64,000 nucleotides of DNA from Mesodorylaimus sp. YZB2_4 (Eukaryota; Nematoda; Enoplea; Dorylaimida; Dorylaimidae), in contig JASANH010001085.1 of the NCBI GenBank assembly GCA_030248295.1, positions 124,001-188,000 on the forward strand. The letters are read 5' to 3'. Both the position numbers and the translations under genes were made by a program. Of this stretch, positions 34,976 through 46,676 are shown one piece after another (position 1 is the first letter of the stretch; the number at the start of each line of letters is the position of its first letter). The notes beneath the pieces were generated by a model. That model did no database searches. It worked only from the letters and a program-made list of their open reading frames with translations, and was not told the origin of the DNA.

Positions 34976-37900
34976 ATGAATGAGATGGATGACCTCTTCG
35001 AAAAACGAGAACTTCGCTCAAATCGTTCTCAATTAGAGAAGGTAGCTTCGAAGCAAGAAGGCTTCGTGAAGAAAGTCCTTACCAGGGAAGTTGATAACCC
35101 CGACCAATTGAAGGATATTGTGCGCCGACTGCCCAATGATCATTGTGGTGCAAAATGGGACGACGGAGTATATTACTCGTTAAAGAAGAAGGGAAGATGG
35201 GGTTTGGTCGACGAACTTAGTTCCAGTATCCAAGCATGGAATAGTCATTGCTACGACGAAGATCAGGACGACAAGCAGTCACAAAAACCAGTCGTCTCTT
35301 TTTTAGAAAGAAACCACGCCTGGTCTCAAAGAAAATCGAACGCGCCGCGGGGACTGGCTTATCATGGCATGGAACCGAATGACGACTGGAATGGCGAGCT
35401 GATTCCTGTTCATAGATACCCTAACAATATTTACGGAAATGAGGTCACCTTGAGTCAGAAACCGAAAAGCGGAAAGCCGAAGAAACCAACAAGACCTAGA
35501 CGGTCGACCAATGATCGCCGACCTTTGATTCCCTGGATGAATGACTACGAATTGGAGGAGGAGGAACGACCCCGACTTCAGTACGAGGTCACTACTGTGC
35601 AGGATCACAAGCAGTTCCAGATCCTTCAGTGGAAAAAGGATAAGCGTTTGGAATGTCGTGGTCGACGCCGAATCTGTCGTAATCGATCCGCCGCTGTCGT
35701 ATCTCGAAACGAGTGCCTCGAACTTGACTGGATCGCAGGCGGAGTAAAAATCGATGATACAGAACGCGAACGAGTCGAGAATCCAACGCATCTTAGCAAC
35801 ATCATAGAGGAAAGCGACGAAGAGGCTAATCGTGCCAGGTCCACTGAGTCTCTGTCGGTTGATTTAGCAGATTTGGCGATCATGCATTCCCGAGCACGCT
35901 CACAGCGTCGACTTAAACGAAATCGCCAGCCACGTCAGCGCTATAACACTGAAACCAGCGTGACCTATTATCAAGTACTCAAAGACGTGGCTGCAGCTTC
36001 CCGCCTATCAAAGAGCATATCTGACTCAGAGGATATTGCCAACCAACGATCATCTTCGACCCGCGGCAATCTTCTCTCTGATGACTATTTCCAAATCATT
36101 CCGACCGAAGTTCTGTGCACTGCCGACTCGATCGGGGAAGCCTACCTTCGCCAGACCTACGGCGAGGCCTACTACGAGTGTTCGTGCGTGCCCCGTCGCT
36201 TCGTCGTCGACATCACTGCCAGTGTGAAGCACTCACTGCTCTCCATTTATGGCCAGCGCTGCCCCACTTTGGACATTAGCATGTCGTGCGTGTTCGAGGT
36301 CATTCCGCCCACCGTCTTGGTGGCACTGCTGGACGAGGACGAGCGTTCGTCTGTGGCTCCAATGAAGGTTTGGGTGAACGGCACATTCGCCAAGGGTGTG
36401 CCCAGTGTTTGCGTGGACACCATCAACCCCTGCATTCCACATACCATCCAGCAAATGGTCGACAGTGTTGTCAAGATGGCTGGGGCATTGCCCTTGGAAT
36501 AGTAAGTGCATAGGATGATAGAGTCAGCTGGAATTGCACTGTGAAATCTAACCAACCAATCACTCTAATTTGTGTTTTCAGCTTCGCAAGTGTTAAGGTC
36601 AACCATCTATACTCGCACCAGGCTAGGATCGGGGACATGTCCTTGAATGGTCTGTAAGGTCAGGCAGCCCTACATTCGAAAAGGTGCTGAGGGAGTGGAC
36701 AGACAGTTTCAAAACCCCTTCAGGTATTTCCCTGTCATAGTATCCCGAGACATCAACCAGGCGGGTGTCTAGCTTACGTTAGGCACCCACATGCTGCTTC
36801 GTGTATGTATTATTGATCCGATACATTACTCGGAGTCAGACAGAAATCTTCTGGCTAGCCAAACGTGGTGCATAGCCTGCATCCAATAAACGCCAGGGTG
36901 TCAGCTAGAGTTTGAACAAGCCATTAATATCCCATTATCTGGATCATCTCGCTGTTCCTAGAGGTCGAAATTCAGCACTGGGCGCCACATAAACTTCTAA
37001 TAGGGGTCAGGATTGCCGAGTTTTGTAGCAGTGTCTGCAGCAGCGGCGTATGGTCAGGCAGATAGCAGTGGTTTCCCGTAATTATTTACGCGTCTACCCC
37101 TGGCCCACGATCAACCAGCATTACCCTCAACACATCGGCATCACGCTTCTAGATATCATATCTCTCCGTTCCTGTGTTACATCATCTTTTTTTAGCTATT
37201 ATCAGGTATGGTTTGCGACCACATCTCCTGCATCCTATAGTCAGACATCAGAACAGCTGTTTGTGAAATCAGTCACCGCAAAATGCTTGGACAGATCGAC
37301 TGCAACCACCGAAATTCTGGCGCAAGAAAACATGCTGAAGAAGGTAGTCCTTTCGTAAAAGTTTGTGTACCGTCTCGCGACCTCATTTTTCTTGTCAGCT
37401 ACAACGTCAGATCACGGCTGTGAAACGCTACGATTGGTCCAGCGATGTTGGGGAGAGCGTGTGCAGCATTTGCCTGGATTGGCCGGTGGATGAAATTGGA
37501 TTCTGCCTGTCGGAATGTCGTCATTGGTTCTGCACGACATGCTGGCGCTCGTATTGCACCGAAAGAATTTTGAGCGGGCTGGGTCAACTGGCGTGCCCAG
37601 TAAGTTAAGACAGCGTTTAAAAGGCCCCATTGAGTGAATAGTTTCGGTTAACTTTTCTGCGTCGCTCAAAATTAAGTAGAATGGTCCATGCTGCCTCAGC
37701 ATATGCCTTTCTGAGGTTGTTGGGTGGATCTTGCCATCGCGGCTAGTCTTCCAAAAATGGTTCTGTCCTGCTAAAACTCGTTTTTCTTAACAGTACCCCA
37801 AGTGCACGACCCCAGTGGACTACTACACCCTGACCACCTTCGTCCCATTGGCCGTCTGCCAAACGTACTGCGATCAGCTGCGTGACCAATGCATCAGCAA

Positions 37901-39566
37901 GAACTCGAAGCAGTGGACGTGGTGTCCGAACCCAAAGTGCGGTCGGCTGATCCAGTTAGGAGATGGTAAGGCTCTCCCAACAGTACGTTTTTGTGAAGAC
38001 CTCACAAGTGTGTCTTCAGATTTATCGAAACCTGCAGCGGCAGTTTGCGCTTGTGGTTATTTCTGGTGCACAGATTGTTCCAACGCCGCGCACTGGCCCG
38101 CCAGTTGCGAGCATGCCAAACTGTACGTCAAGAAATTGAAGGATAGACAGGACGATCCGAGTTTGTTGGACGACAGTGCTGTTGTGGTTCAAATTAAAGC
38201 GGTCGAAGTCAAACGTTGTCCTCATTGCGGAACTATGATGGAAAAAGGCGAGGGATGCATTCACATGACGTGCCGCTGCGGGAAACATTTTTGTTGGGCG
38301 TGTGGTCGCCGTTGGGAGGAGTATGATCATGGTGACTGCTACCAAGAAAAGATCATCGGCGATTTCATGGTACTGTACACCCTCATCGCATTTTACTGTG
38401 CTCACGAGGATGTCATTGCTTATTGAGCAGCAGTCTGGAATAAGTTCTGAGCTGGACTTATGAGCCTGAGCTGGCGTTGGGCTGGTAGAATGACACTTGG
38501 ACTGGAAGGGTTTCTGGGGAGGGGCGTGGGGATACAGCGGTTGTGCAAAACATTTTTGTGTAATAACTGAAAACGGCAGTGCTACTATAGATTGCTCAGA
38601 TCGCTCAAGTGCGACGAGGTAAAGTGTAGGGATATTTTTGCATGGGATCGCTGAAGTGCAGGGCTCTCTGAAGCTCACAGCATTTGCACAGTACTAGCGC
38701 ACAAGCCTGCATAGTACTGTTGACTGTGTGACCTTAATGCGGGCCATGGCGGTGCGGGAGTACCAATCTCCCTGGACGGCAAACGTCAACATATCGGGTT
38801 GATGTTTCAGCCTTCCTATCGTCACAAGACTTGGCCTCCTCCAGTCGAAGTTTTTGTCTTATTGAGTCTGGTCGGTCTCCCCCGCCTCTCCCACGCCCGC
38901 CTATGGTAGGGTCGCCATTAAAATTCCAAGAAATTGTGTTTTACACTTTTAGCGTGTGCGCCTGTTGGACGTCGGCAAGGAACCCGTGAGTTACCTTCGA
39001 GAAGTGTTCTACGAACGTGCACTGGCTCATCGCATGGCCACTCGTCCCCCAAACACATCAGCATTGAAACAAGCCTTGTTCAACAAATGTTGGAACACCC
39101 CACGTCGTGTACAGCAGTTGATCCCGGTTGACTGTGAGAATGGGACGTTGGAAACGACTGCTATGCAAATCAGCGAAGAAAGACTAAGGAGGCGCCTGAT
39201 GGCAGTGTCTGCTCATGTTCAACATTTTATGGAGGTTCAACGTCAGGCTCATCATTTTCTTGAATTCATTTTCGTTCATTTGCAATATTGCACGAAGCCA
39301 GCATGGTCGAATTCAAGTGGCGTCAAGTGGGCTATCGATCGTTTGGAGTTTGCCTTGGATAGAATGGAAGAAGTCCGTTGCCGCGTACCTTTCACTAAGC
39401 ATGCATGTTTTCACTACTGTTTCAGGCTTGCAAAGATGGCAATTTTCGAAAGATTGTCAAGTATACTGATCGTGTAAAACTACTTTTGAAGTCGTCAGTC
39501 AAAGAAATTTGGGCTGTTAGACTCGCGAAACTAACTACTAGCAATGCACAAGGACGATTGCGCTGA
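34976..39566 (+). CDS. Ariadne-like RBR E3 ubiquitin ligase, gene B
   Basis: Six exons: 34976-36501, 37196-37343, 37399-37599, 37794-38369, 38953-39372 and 39426-39566, giving 1003 residues. Intron phases equal those of gene A. The N-terminal 508 residues are the same unrecognised region. RING1 spans about 580-630 (CSIC, CRHWFC, CPYPKC). The IBR is about 668-730. RING2 is 766-792, with the catalytic Cys at about 780 and the usual His two residues later (GCIHM). An Ariadne-like helical C-terminus follows. All zinc ligands I expect are present, so this looks like the active family member. It is predicted to accept ubiquitin from an E2 and transfer it to substrates. The last 440 bp of exon 1 are almost identical to gene A, unlike the rest. 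The exon 5 donor (gtccgt) is weak. Confidence 0.9.
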
Positions 39567-40064
39567 AAAATTAATCTTTTTATTTAGAGAAATCTGCGGT
39601 CATTTTCAGTCTAGTATAGAAGACAGCAGTATCATAGTCTGATGGCTTGATAGCCACGCTTGATTGCTTGACTGTGGGGTTTTGAACTGATACCCAAGCT
39701 GGCGCAAACATACGAAACGCATGGCTTACAGGAAAACCACGAAATTATTTGAAGTTTTATGATATTTTTGTCATTTGTGATATTCGATAAACATTTCTTT
39801 CTGCCTGACGTTGAGTGGAATATATGATCAAACATGTCACATACACGCTACTGGGTGACCATTATTTCAATAGTGGCTAAAAAATTTGTTGGGCAGCAAG
39901 TCCCGCCATTTTGATATAAACAGTTTGACCTGCACAAAAATTTGAAAAAGCGGGAAAAAAGATTTAGCGCGAAAATGAGTTTTCAATACTATCTATCAGC
40001 AATCCACTCCAATCCACTAAAAACACACGCAAGATTGCAAAATACGCAGTTCTTCTTTTCAATC
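39567..40064. other. Spacer after gene B
   Basis: Nothing recognised. Confidence 0.5.
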
Positions 40065-40116
40065 CGTGCGGGTATAAAATCGTTGTTATCGTCACCTTCA
40101 TTCACCGAGATTCCCA

Positions 40117-40317
40117 TCACGCCAAACACTCCGCACAGGCCACGTAGGCCGCATTGCAGGTCCACTCCAGCCACCATGGCACAGTAGCAATGCAATCGTG
40201 GTAAGGCTTACATTGCTGGAAGCACTCCTTGACTGTACGGCCATTGACTGTTGCCAATTGCACACAGCACAGGATGATGGCCGCCAGACTCAACTTGACA
40301 AGAAATGTCGGACGCAT
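40117..40317 (-). CDS. Small secreted six-cysteine peptide, copy 1
   Basis: The single coding exon gives 66 residues. Residues 1 to about 26 are a classic signal peptide (LSLAAIILCCVQLA) ending near VNG. The mature part of about 40 residues has six Cys spaced C-x3-C-x5-C-x11-C-x6-C-x2-C and a WW pair between the third and fourth. A 53-bp intron (40326-40378) in the 5' UTR ends eight bases before the ATG. A TATA box lies further upstream. Three disulfides are likely. I do not recognise the spacing as a named family; a secreted structural, defence or signalling peptide are all possible. Confidence 0.8.
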   Translation of the reverse strand: MRPTFLVKLSLAAIILCCVQLATVNGRTVKECFQQCKPYHDCIATVPWWLEWTCNAAYVACAECLA

Positions 40318-40458
40318 ATTATGATCTGAAATGAGAGCTGTTTGAAGAACAATTAAACCAGCTCATGACTGGGCTTACCAGCGACAGTACGCTTGTATCT
40401 CGACCTCGACTGGCTAAAGGCTGCGGGGGTTTGATACCGTTCCAGCCCAGATCCCCTC

Positions 40459-40498
40459 TTTTATACTTGCTAGCAGCCACAATGTCATTGCTGACTCA
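40459..40498 (-). promoter_or_regulatory. TATA box and TGAGTCA site of peptide copy 1
   Basis: Minus-strand TATAAAA at 40459-40465, with TGAGTCA (AP-1/Maf-like, context TGAGTCAGCA) 27 bp further upstream at 40492-40498. Both are conserved in copy 2 (43056-43062 and 43089-43095) at the same spacing. Confidence 0.55.
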
Positions 40499-41104
40499 TA
40501 GACTTACCAGTGCAATTTCTCGTATTCGTTTCCTTATCTGTTCTAAAAAGTCCTCAAAAGATTCTTGAATAATTGGTCCATGCAAAATTCTACCGTGACC
40601 TAAGCGGTGTGGGAGTGGACAGGGCGAATGCCAGCCATTGTGTTCACCTGTTCCAAGAATTACTCCCACCCTGTGCTGCCATTTTCATATTTGTTTTCAT
40701 GCTATCAAATCGCCAATAAGCACAAAAACATGCAGCGCAGGACGATGAAACACAAAACAATTCACACAGGTATTGGCTGCGAGTTGAACACGCGCTGGTT
40801 AGCGGGGCATGAGAAATATTGTAGACGCCCTGGAGGCGCCAGACCTCCCGCCAGCCCTGTTTTGTGCATCTAGTGCGTTGAGTTGGACAAGAGTCGTTGC
40901 AAATTGTGACAACCACAGTGGTACTGCGCAGAGAGTATGCGGTCCCCCTGAAAGGTCAACACCGACGATGAGCACCAACCAACTTAACCAAGCTCAATCC
41001 ATGTTTTGCGTTAATCGACATCTCATCGTTTGTTCGTGCATTTGGGAAAATCTACCATGCATGTAAGACTGTTCCATGCACTTACTAGTGATAATTACCC
41101 TGTC

Positions 41105-42659
41105 GATGAAGCTGTGTTATTTAAAGCAAAGCTGACATCTGAACTTTAAAAAACAACGTGGCTTTCTTGTGCATGGCTAGCGACCACACAAGTAATGAAA
41201 TATTAGAATTACCGCTACGCAACTTTGACCTAGCCACTTACAGTCGAGTTAACCTAATCAATAGCATGAATCGGTCAATTGCATAACATTTCCAAGTCCC
41301 GATTTATTTTCCACACTGCATGTGCCATGAGTCATCGGAAAGCTGCATATTCAATAATCGCATACATCGTTTAATTGCATGGTGCACCTTAGACCGCATT
41401 GCATCACATCACATGAATGCTCATCAGATAATCGCATAGCACAGGGAGTTTTTTTGGCGACCTCCCCAGTATGACTAGAACTTAATAGTAGTAGCTTCGG
41501 GGAACACCAGTCATCTACTTTTTCGACCAGTGCAGTCAGGTTTAGCTTTTTATGATTATGTTACGACAGTAATAGGCATGGACTATGCATGTAATATGCC
41601 CTATGGCCTATTCGTGCTCTGGTTCAGGGAACTGGTCCGCCTCTCCTGAGTCAGGGCAAGAATGAGACCGAGAGCAAGGTCGAGGTCGAGTGACTGGTCT
41701 GGTTGCAGGCATCGGCAGAGAACTAGTCTGGAGCTCCTGCTCTGAACTTGCTCTGTGAGCACTTCGGGCTCAGGTCCCTCAGAACCCCTTTGACGGCCAA
41801 CACGTGCGGCTGCTCCCCGAATTCTGAGTCTACACGGCCTTCTCGGTGTGGGATGGTAAAGCATATCAAAAAGTGCCCATTGACTGCGTGGGTTGGTTCC
41901 TGTGGTTTGAGCCATCCTCTGGTCAGCCCTAGTTCTATCCTAGGGTGAGCCAAGGATTTCGTGACTGAAAAGAAAACATTTTCTTCGCGTCGCATCAGTC
42001 AAATATATCCGATTTCGCAAATGATTTTCGTTTTTGCCATCGGCTTATCGTATTTTTGCTGCAGCATGAAGCAGTTATGCAAGATCACATGTTTCAGTAA
42101 ATCGCATGGAGCTGCCTGGTCCTGATGCTATGCAATTAAGCGAAGTCGACTATATGGCCCTTTTCGAATATGTGCAGAGTCCAATTTTTCTACGTGTTTT
42201 GCTCGAGAAGAAAGGGACTGGCTGCCGTAATAAGCAACATGAAAATGACCAATTACAGTAATGTATATTATAGCGGTGCATGGGAGCTTTCAGTGAGCGG
42301 TTATCCGGAGCGCCTGCAAGCGACTAGCTACCTCGCTGTCAAGCAAGATCGTTCACAAGAATTCTACAAAGTAACACCATTGCCTAGTATTCTACAAAAA
42401 GCTTTGCTTGTTTTATTCTTCTGCTGTTTTTCGCTCTTTTGTTCTGTTTGTATTCATCACGCAATAAAACGTTAAAAACAAATCATGAATGAGAGGAAGC
42501 GATGACTTAAACTCGAGGATATAATTCTTGTGCTCTTTACTTAACGATTTAAACTGTGTGCTGTAAATTTTCAGGTAAACAATTAAAAAATAGATTTTAG
42601 AAGCATTTCACTGAAAAAGAAACAAGACTGCAAAATATTTCTTATTTTTCAATCATTGC
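41105..42659. other. Spacer with one interspersed repeat
   Basis: Besides the repeat at 41560-41970, no gene is supported. An open frame at 42170-42475 has a hydrophobic end but no homolog nearby and no splice support. Confidence 0.45.
41560..41970 (-). repeat. Interspersed repeat without the LINE (empty site)
   Basis: Reverse-complement copy of the element at 25259-25616 plus 27262 onward. At the position where the LINE sits in the other copy, this one reads continuously (minus strand: 'agggcatattacatgcatag' then 'tccatgcct'). Confidence 0.75.
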
Positions 42660-42715
42660 AGGTATATAATCATGATTCGAATTATCGCGGCGCTTATTCA
42701 CCTGGAGTATTCCCA

Positions 42716-42916
42716 TCACTCCAAGCACTGCAAACAGATCAAGTACGCCGCATTGCAGGTCCATGCCAGCCACCATGACACATAATCAATGCAATCGTGG
42801 TAAGGCTTACATTGCTGGAAGCACTGCTTTACTGTACGACCATTGACTGTTGCCAGTTGCACAGAGCACAAGATGACGGCCACAAGAGCCACCTTGACAA
42901 GAAATGTCGGATGCAT
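42716..42916 (-). CDS. Small secreted six-cysteine peptide, copy 2
   Basis: 66 residues, the same length as copy 1, with an identical signal peptide design and Cys spacing (C-x3-C-x5-C-x11-C-x6-C-x2-C). Substitutions cluster in the long third loop and the tail (DYVSWWLAW, LICLQCLE). The start is the Met before HPTFL; a longer frame reaching 42958 would read through the 5'UTR intron (42925-42975, donor gtaagc, acceptor ttttag), so I reject it. Keeping the frame, the Cys pattern and the promoter in both copies argues that both are functional. Confidence 0.8.
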   Translation of the reverse strand: MHPTFLVKVALVAVILCSVQLATVNGRTVKQCFQQCKPYHDCIDYVSWWLAWTCNAAYLICLQCLE

Positions 42917-43055
42917 ATTGCGAGCTAAAAGAAGAACTAGTTTAGAGAAAAAAAGCAACTCATTACTGGGCTTACCAGTGACAGTACCCTTGTATCTCGA
43001 CCTTGGTTGGCTGAAAGCTATGGTGGTTTGATGCTCTTCTAGCCCAGATCCCTTA

Positions 43056-43095
43056 TTTTATACTTGCTAGCAGCCACAATGTCATTGCTGACTCA
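43056..43095 (-). promoter_or_regulatory. TATA box and TGAGTCA site of peptide copy 2
   Basis: TATAAAA at 43056-43062 and TGAGTCA at 43089-43095 on the minus strand, with the same arrangement as upstream of copy 1. Confidence 0.55.
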
Positions 43096-43700
43096 CAGAC
43101 TTACCAGTGCAATTCCTCGTATTCGTTTCCTTATCTGTTCTAAAAAGTCCTCAAAAGATTTTTGAATGATTGGTCCATGCAAAATTCTACCGTGACCTAA
43201 GCGGTGTGGGAGTGGACAGGGTGAATGCCAGCCATTGTGTTCACCTGTTCCAAGAATTACTCCCACCCTGTGCTGCCATTTTCATATTTGTTTTCATGCT
43301 ATCAAATCGCCAATAAGCACAAAAACATGCAGTGCAGGGCGATGAAACACAAAACGATTCACACAAGTATTGGCTGCGAGTTGAACACGCGCTGGTTAGC
43401 GGGCATGAGAAATATTGTAGACGCTTTGTAGGCGTCAGACCTCCCCGCCAGCCCTGTTTTGTGCATCTAGTGCGTTGAGTTGAACAAAAGTCGTTGCAAA
43501 TTGTGCCAACCACAGTGGTCCTGCACAGAGAGTATGCGGTCCCTCTGAAAGGTCAACACCGACGATGAGCCCCAACCAACTTAACCAAGCCCAATGCATG
43601 TTTTGCGTTAATCGACATCTTATCGTTTGTTTGTGCATTTGGGAAAATCTACCCTGCATATAAGACTGCTCCATGCACTTACTAGTGATAATTACCCTGT

Positions 43701-44739
43701 CAGGGGGTTGCTGCCCCAAGCAGTGCAGGAACAACGCCTCAGCCAGCTTAGCCACCGCAGCCACCTACAGTACTTGCTCCTTTGTGCCACCAGCTGTCAT
43801 GACTGAAGAGGTGCTGCACAAGCTACTCCGATAATATCCTCCTACACGAAATATCTATTTGTCTAATGGACGATCAAGAAGGGATGTCTTGGCCAAATAG
43901 TCGTCGCACATTGTGACTACCACAGTGGTACTGCACAATGCAGTCTCTCAAACATTGGCGATGAGTCCTAAATCCCACCCAACCAAGTCCAATCCATTTT
44001 TGATGTTTTTGGGGGTTTTAGGCAAAGTTACTAAAGCTTCATGTTATAAAAAGCCCCCATATCTTATATTAGTGCGTTTTGGGTAGCTTCTTTGCGTATG
44101 CCAAGTTATCATAAATCTACAGCATAGTTATAATAGATAATTATTCTGTCATTGAAGGTGTGTTATTTGGCTAACAATGCTTACATCTGAATAAAAACAG
44201 CATGGCTTTCGTCAGAATGGCTTAGCGACCGCAGAAGTGATGAACTATTAGACTTGGATCGCTACGCAACGTCGACCTAACCTTATTACAAAACGCGCAC
44301 TTTTTCACAGTTGTGTCATCGCCTTTCAGTTTACCACTCCAGTCAAACATTCCCGTCGACTTTGAGCTAGCATTTTCAGCGTAAATTTTAATGCTGCAGT
44401 TTATGCGTAGCATGACGAACCGAGCTGTGGCGCTATGAAATGTTTGAACTCCCTGCGGGTTCAAGGCTCATTTATACTGACCACCGAGTTCTCTGTGACA
44501 GCGCGCTCAAGACAGCCACCCTTCTCTGCCACTCTGTCACCGAAAGGGTGTTTATACTGCCTCCAGAGTCCCTGATCCAGAGCGCGCTGTCCTGCGTTTT
44601 CAGAAACTGGGACTCTGTCCCTGCGTCTGGAGAGGCGCTAGAGAGAAAAACATTTTCTTCCCTTTGCACAAAGAGGCGAGGCGCGGCGCATAACAGTCGA
44701 AAACGGGGGCTTTATGCCGGACAGAGATCCGGCATTGGC
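43701..44739. other. Spacer with an older copy of the peptide-gene flank
   Basis: 43890-44280 resembles 40890-41250 (shared 'accacagtggtactgc', 'gataatta..ctgtc', 'cgctacgcaac') at lower identity and without the peptide gene. Nothing else is supported. Confidence 0.5.
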
Positions 44740-45146
44740 AGTATGACGACACCTCGACCTGACCGTCGACACCATGGGTTTAGTATGACGACACCTTGAC
44801 CTGGCCATTTACACAATGGGTATAGTATGACGACACCTTGTGTTCTGTAAGTAAGTGCTATAATTCAAAATGCATGTAGCTTTCATCGATTTGAACGATT
44901 TCCCCTGGTCCGCCCATTGCTGGTGCTTCTCCCAAAGTTTCAGGTGTGGTCCAAATAGGACGATAAGGTAACAGAAGAACACAACTGGGCCGAAGCACAT
45001 TCGGTTGGCATTGAGAGCCATCCGAAAAATGCATGGCTATATAGCCTTTCTATACCTTTGTCTTTGTGTCGGAGGTCAAGTCAAGGTGTCGTCATACTAT
45101 ACCCATGGTGTCGACGGTCAGGTCGGGATGTCGTCATACTATACCA
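44740..45146. mobile_element. Foldback-like element with 42-bp-unit inverted ends
   Basis: The left end has three 42-bp units (starting at 44741, 44783 and 44825) and the right end two (near 45088 and 45130) in opposite orientation, around a unique centre of about 230 bp. The unit contains 'cccatggtgtcgacggtcag'. The centre matches 893-1040 and 352-395. This organisation resembles foldback/MITE-type DNA elements. I see no transposase and no clear target duplication. Confidence 0.55.
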
Positions 45147-45299
45147 ATGCCCAGAGATCCTATACGATTAGAATACACGAAAACGGAACGATGTGATAAT
45201 CATATGCAAAATTGCTTTTCTGTAGTGCTTTTGATCGATAAGAGTGGGGTAATTTGAAAATTTTGATGCGGCCAATACGAATAAAAATCATGAAAGAAT

Positions 45300-45610
45300 C
45301 TTATAAGAATGACTGATCGATTGATGCCCGATCACTCGGCGAGGACTGGCTGATCAATCGGCTCTTTGATATGATCGGGGGATCGATATGATCAGCTGCT
45401 CTGATCGATACGATGAGCTGATCTGATCTATATGATCGACTGATGGATCGATCGAAGAATCATATTTTTAAATAAATCAAACAAAAGATTGAATGATCGA
45501 TTACCCGATAATCAATCGATCAAAATAAATGATCAGATCGATCATATTGACTGATCAAAAGGTCACAATGATCAATCGAATACTCGATTTCAACAACATG
45601 ATCAATAAAT
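45300..45610. repeat. Degenerate GATC/ATCGAT-rich tract
   Basis: About 300 bp in which GATC and ATCGAT recur every few bases without a fixed period (for example 'gatcgatatgatcagctg'). It looks like an eroded simple repeat. Confidence 0.75.
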
Positions 45611-45923
45611 CACACATAGCCAATGATGTGAGAATCATAGCCATTTGAAAGCGAAAAACTAGGCTCAGAAAATGAGGAAGTACAGGTCAAAATCGCCCTA
45701 AAACAAAAATTTTGACTTCTTTTTCGGATTCAGCGATAAAACCTACATTGGTTACCCCTCTGTTCAAAATTTTGGAGACGATCGTCGACTTCTAGAGTCG
45801 ATGAAAAATGGGTCCCAGCGTTTTTGCACAAACTTTGACTTTTTATGCAAAAACGAAGGGACGGAGAGCGCAAGGACACCGATCTGGGACTCAATTCGGG
45901 CGCCTAGGCCTGGTCCGTGAGGG

Positions 45924-45972
45924 GCGTGAGTGTTTCCTTCTGCTGGTAATCAGCAGAAGGAAACACTCACGC
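45924..45972. repeat. Perfect 22-bp inverted repeat, 5-nt spacer
   Basis: The arm at 45924-45945 (starting gcgtgagtgtttccttct) is the exact reverse complement of 45951-45972; the spacer is gtaat. It is far longer than chance allows in this sequence. Confidence 0.9.
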
Positions 45973-46676
45973 TTTTGCAATAGGTTGTATACTAATTTTC
46001 CTGATTTTGGTGCATTTATACTGGTCCCCAAGTCTTCAGGATCCAGTGAAGTCTGGGACAGAGTACAATAATCCTCGAACATGAAAATCTGGGACCATTC
46101 CAAGCAGTGCGCCGCTCTGTCACAGAGAAATCGGTAACCAGTTTAAATGAGCCTCCAGTTTCATGGATGGCACGAGTAAGATTGTCTGAAAAAAACATCG
46201 TAGGTTCTGTACACTAGCACTAGCATATTACACTAAGAAAAGTTTCAGAGATCTGCGCGCGTTTATCATGCGCCAATTTTTTTCTTGCTAAAACATACAT
46301 GCATGCATCAAACTCTTGGTCCAAAGGTCTAAGATAACATTAGCAACCTTTTTCATCACTCAGGCAGTTTTTACCCTTGCAATCTTGGCTCGAGTATGGT
46401 TGGTTTTGTTTATAATATTGGTTCTCTAATATATGACAGCCGAAAAAAACTGAGAAAATGTCAGATAAAGGTCAGTTTGGCAAAAAATTAAAAAGGTTAT
46501 CAGAAGATCTGATTTAAAACGCTCGCTGTACATTCTGAATTCCTAAATGCCAGCTTTTTCTAACAGTATCTCACCCGCATAAAATAGAACAGATTTTGAC
46601 CTTGCTGCCTGTTCGATCCCTCCTCATTGTTAGCACAAAGCTCCAAAAATGACTAGAAAGTATTACATATGTCCTA

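Larger units (their letters stand above)
40065..41104 (-). repeat. Segmental duplication with six-Cys peptide gene, unit 1
   Basis: It matches about 42660-43700 in the same orientation, with very high identity in the upstream flank. A third, older copy of only the far upstream part lies at about 43890-44280. Confidence 0.8.
42660..43700 (-). repeat. Segmental duplication with six-Cys peptide gene, unit 2
   Basis: Partner of 40065-41104. The flank at 43210-43690 differs from 40600-41090 by only scattered bases. Confidence 0.8.
45147..46648. other. Spacer with GATC-rich tract and hairpin
   Basis: It contains the two features listed next and the promoter side of the peptidase gene (TATA-like cataaaata near 46578). 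No other gene is seen. Confidence 0.5.

Noticed and set aside
42917..42958. Longer N-terminus for peptide copy 2
   Set aside because: The extension falls in a 5'UTR intron with good donor and acceptor, and copy 1 has no such extension.
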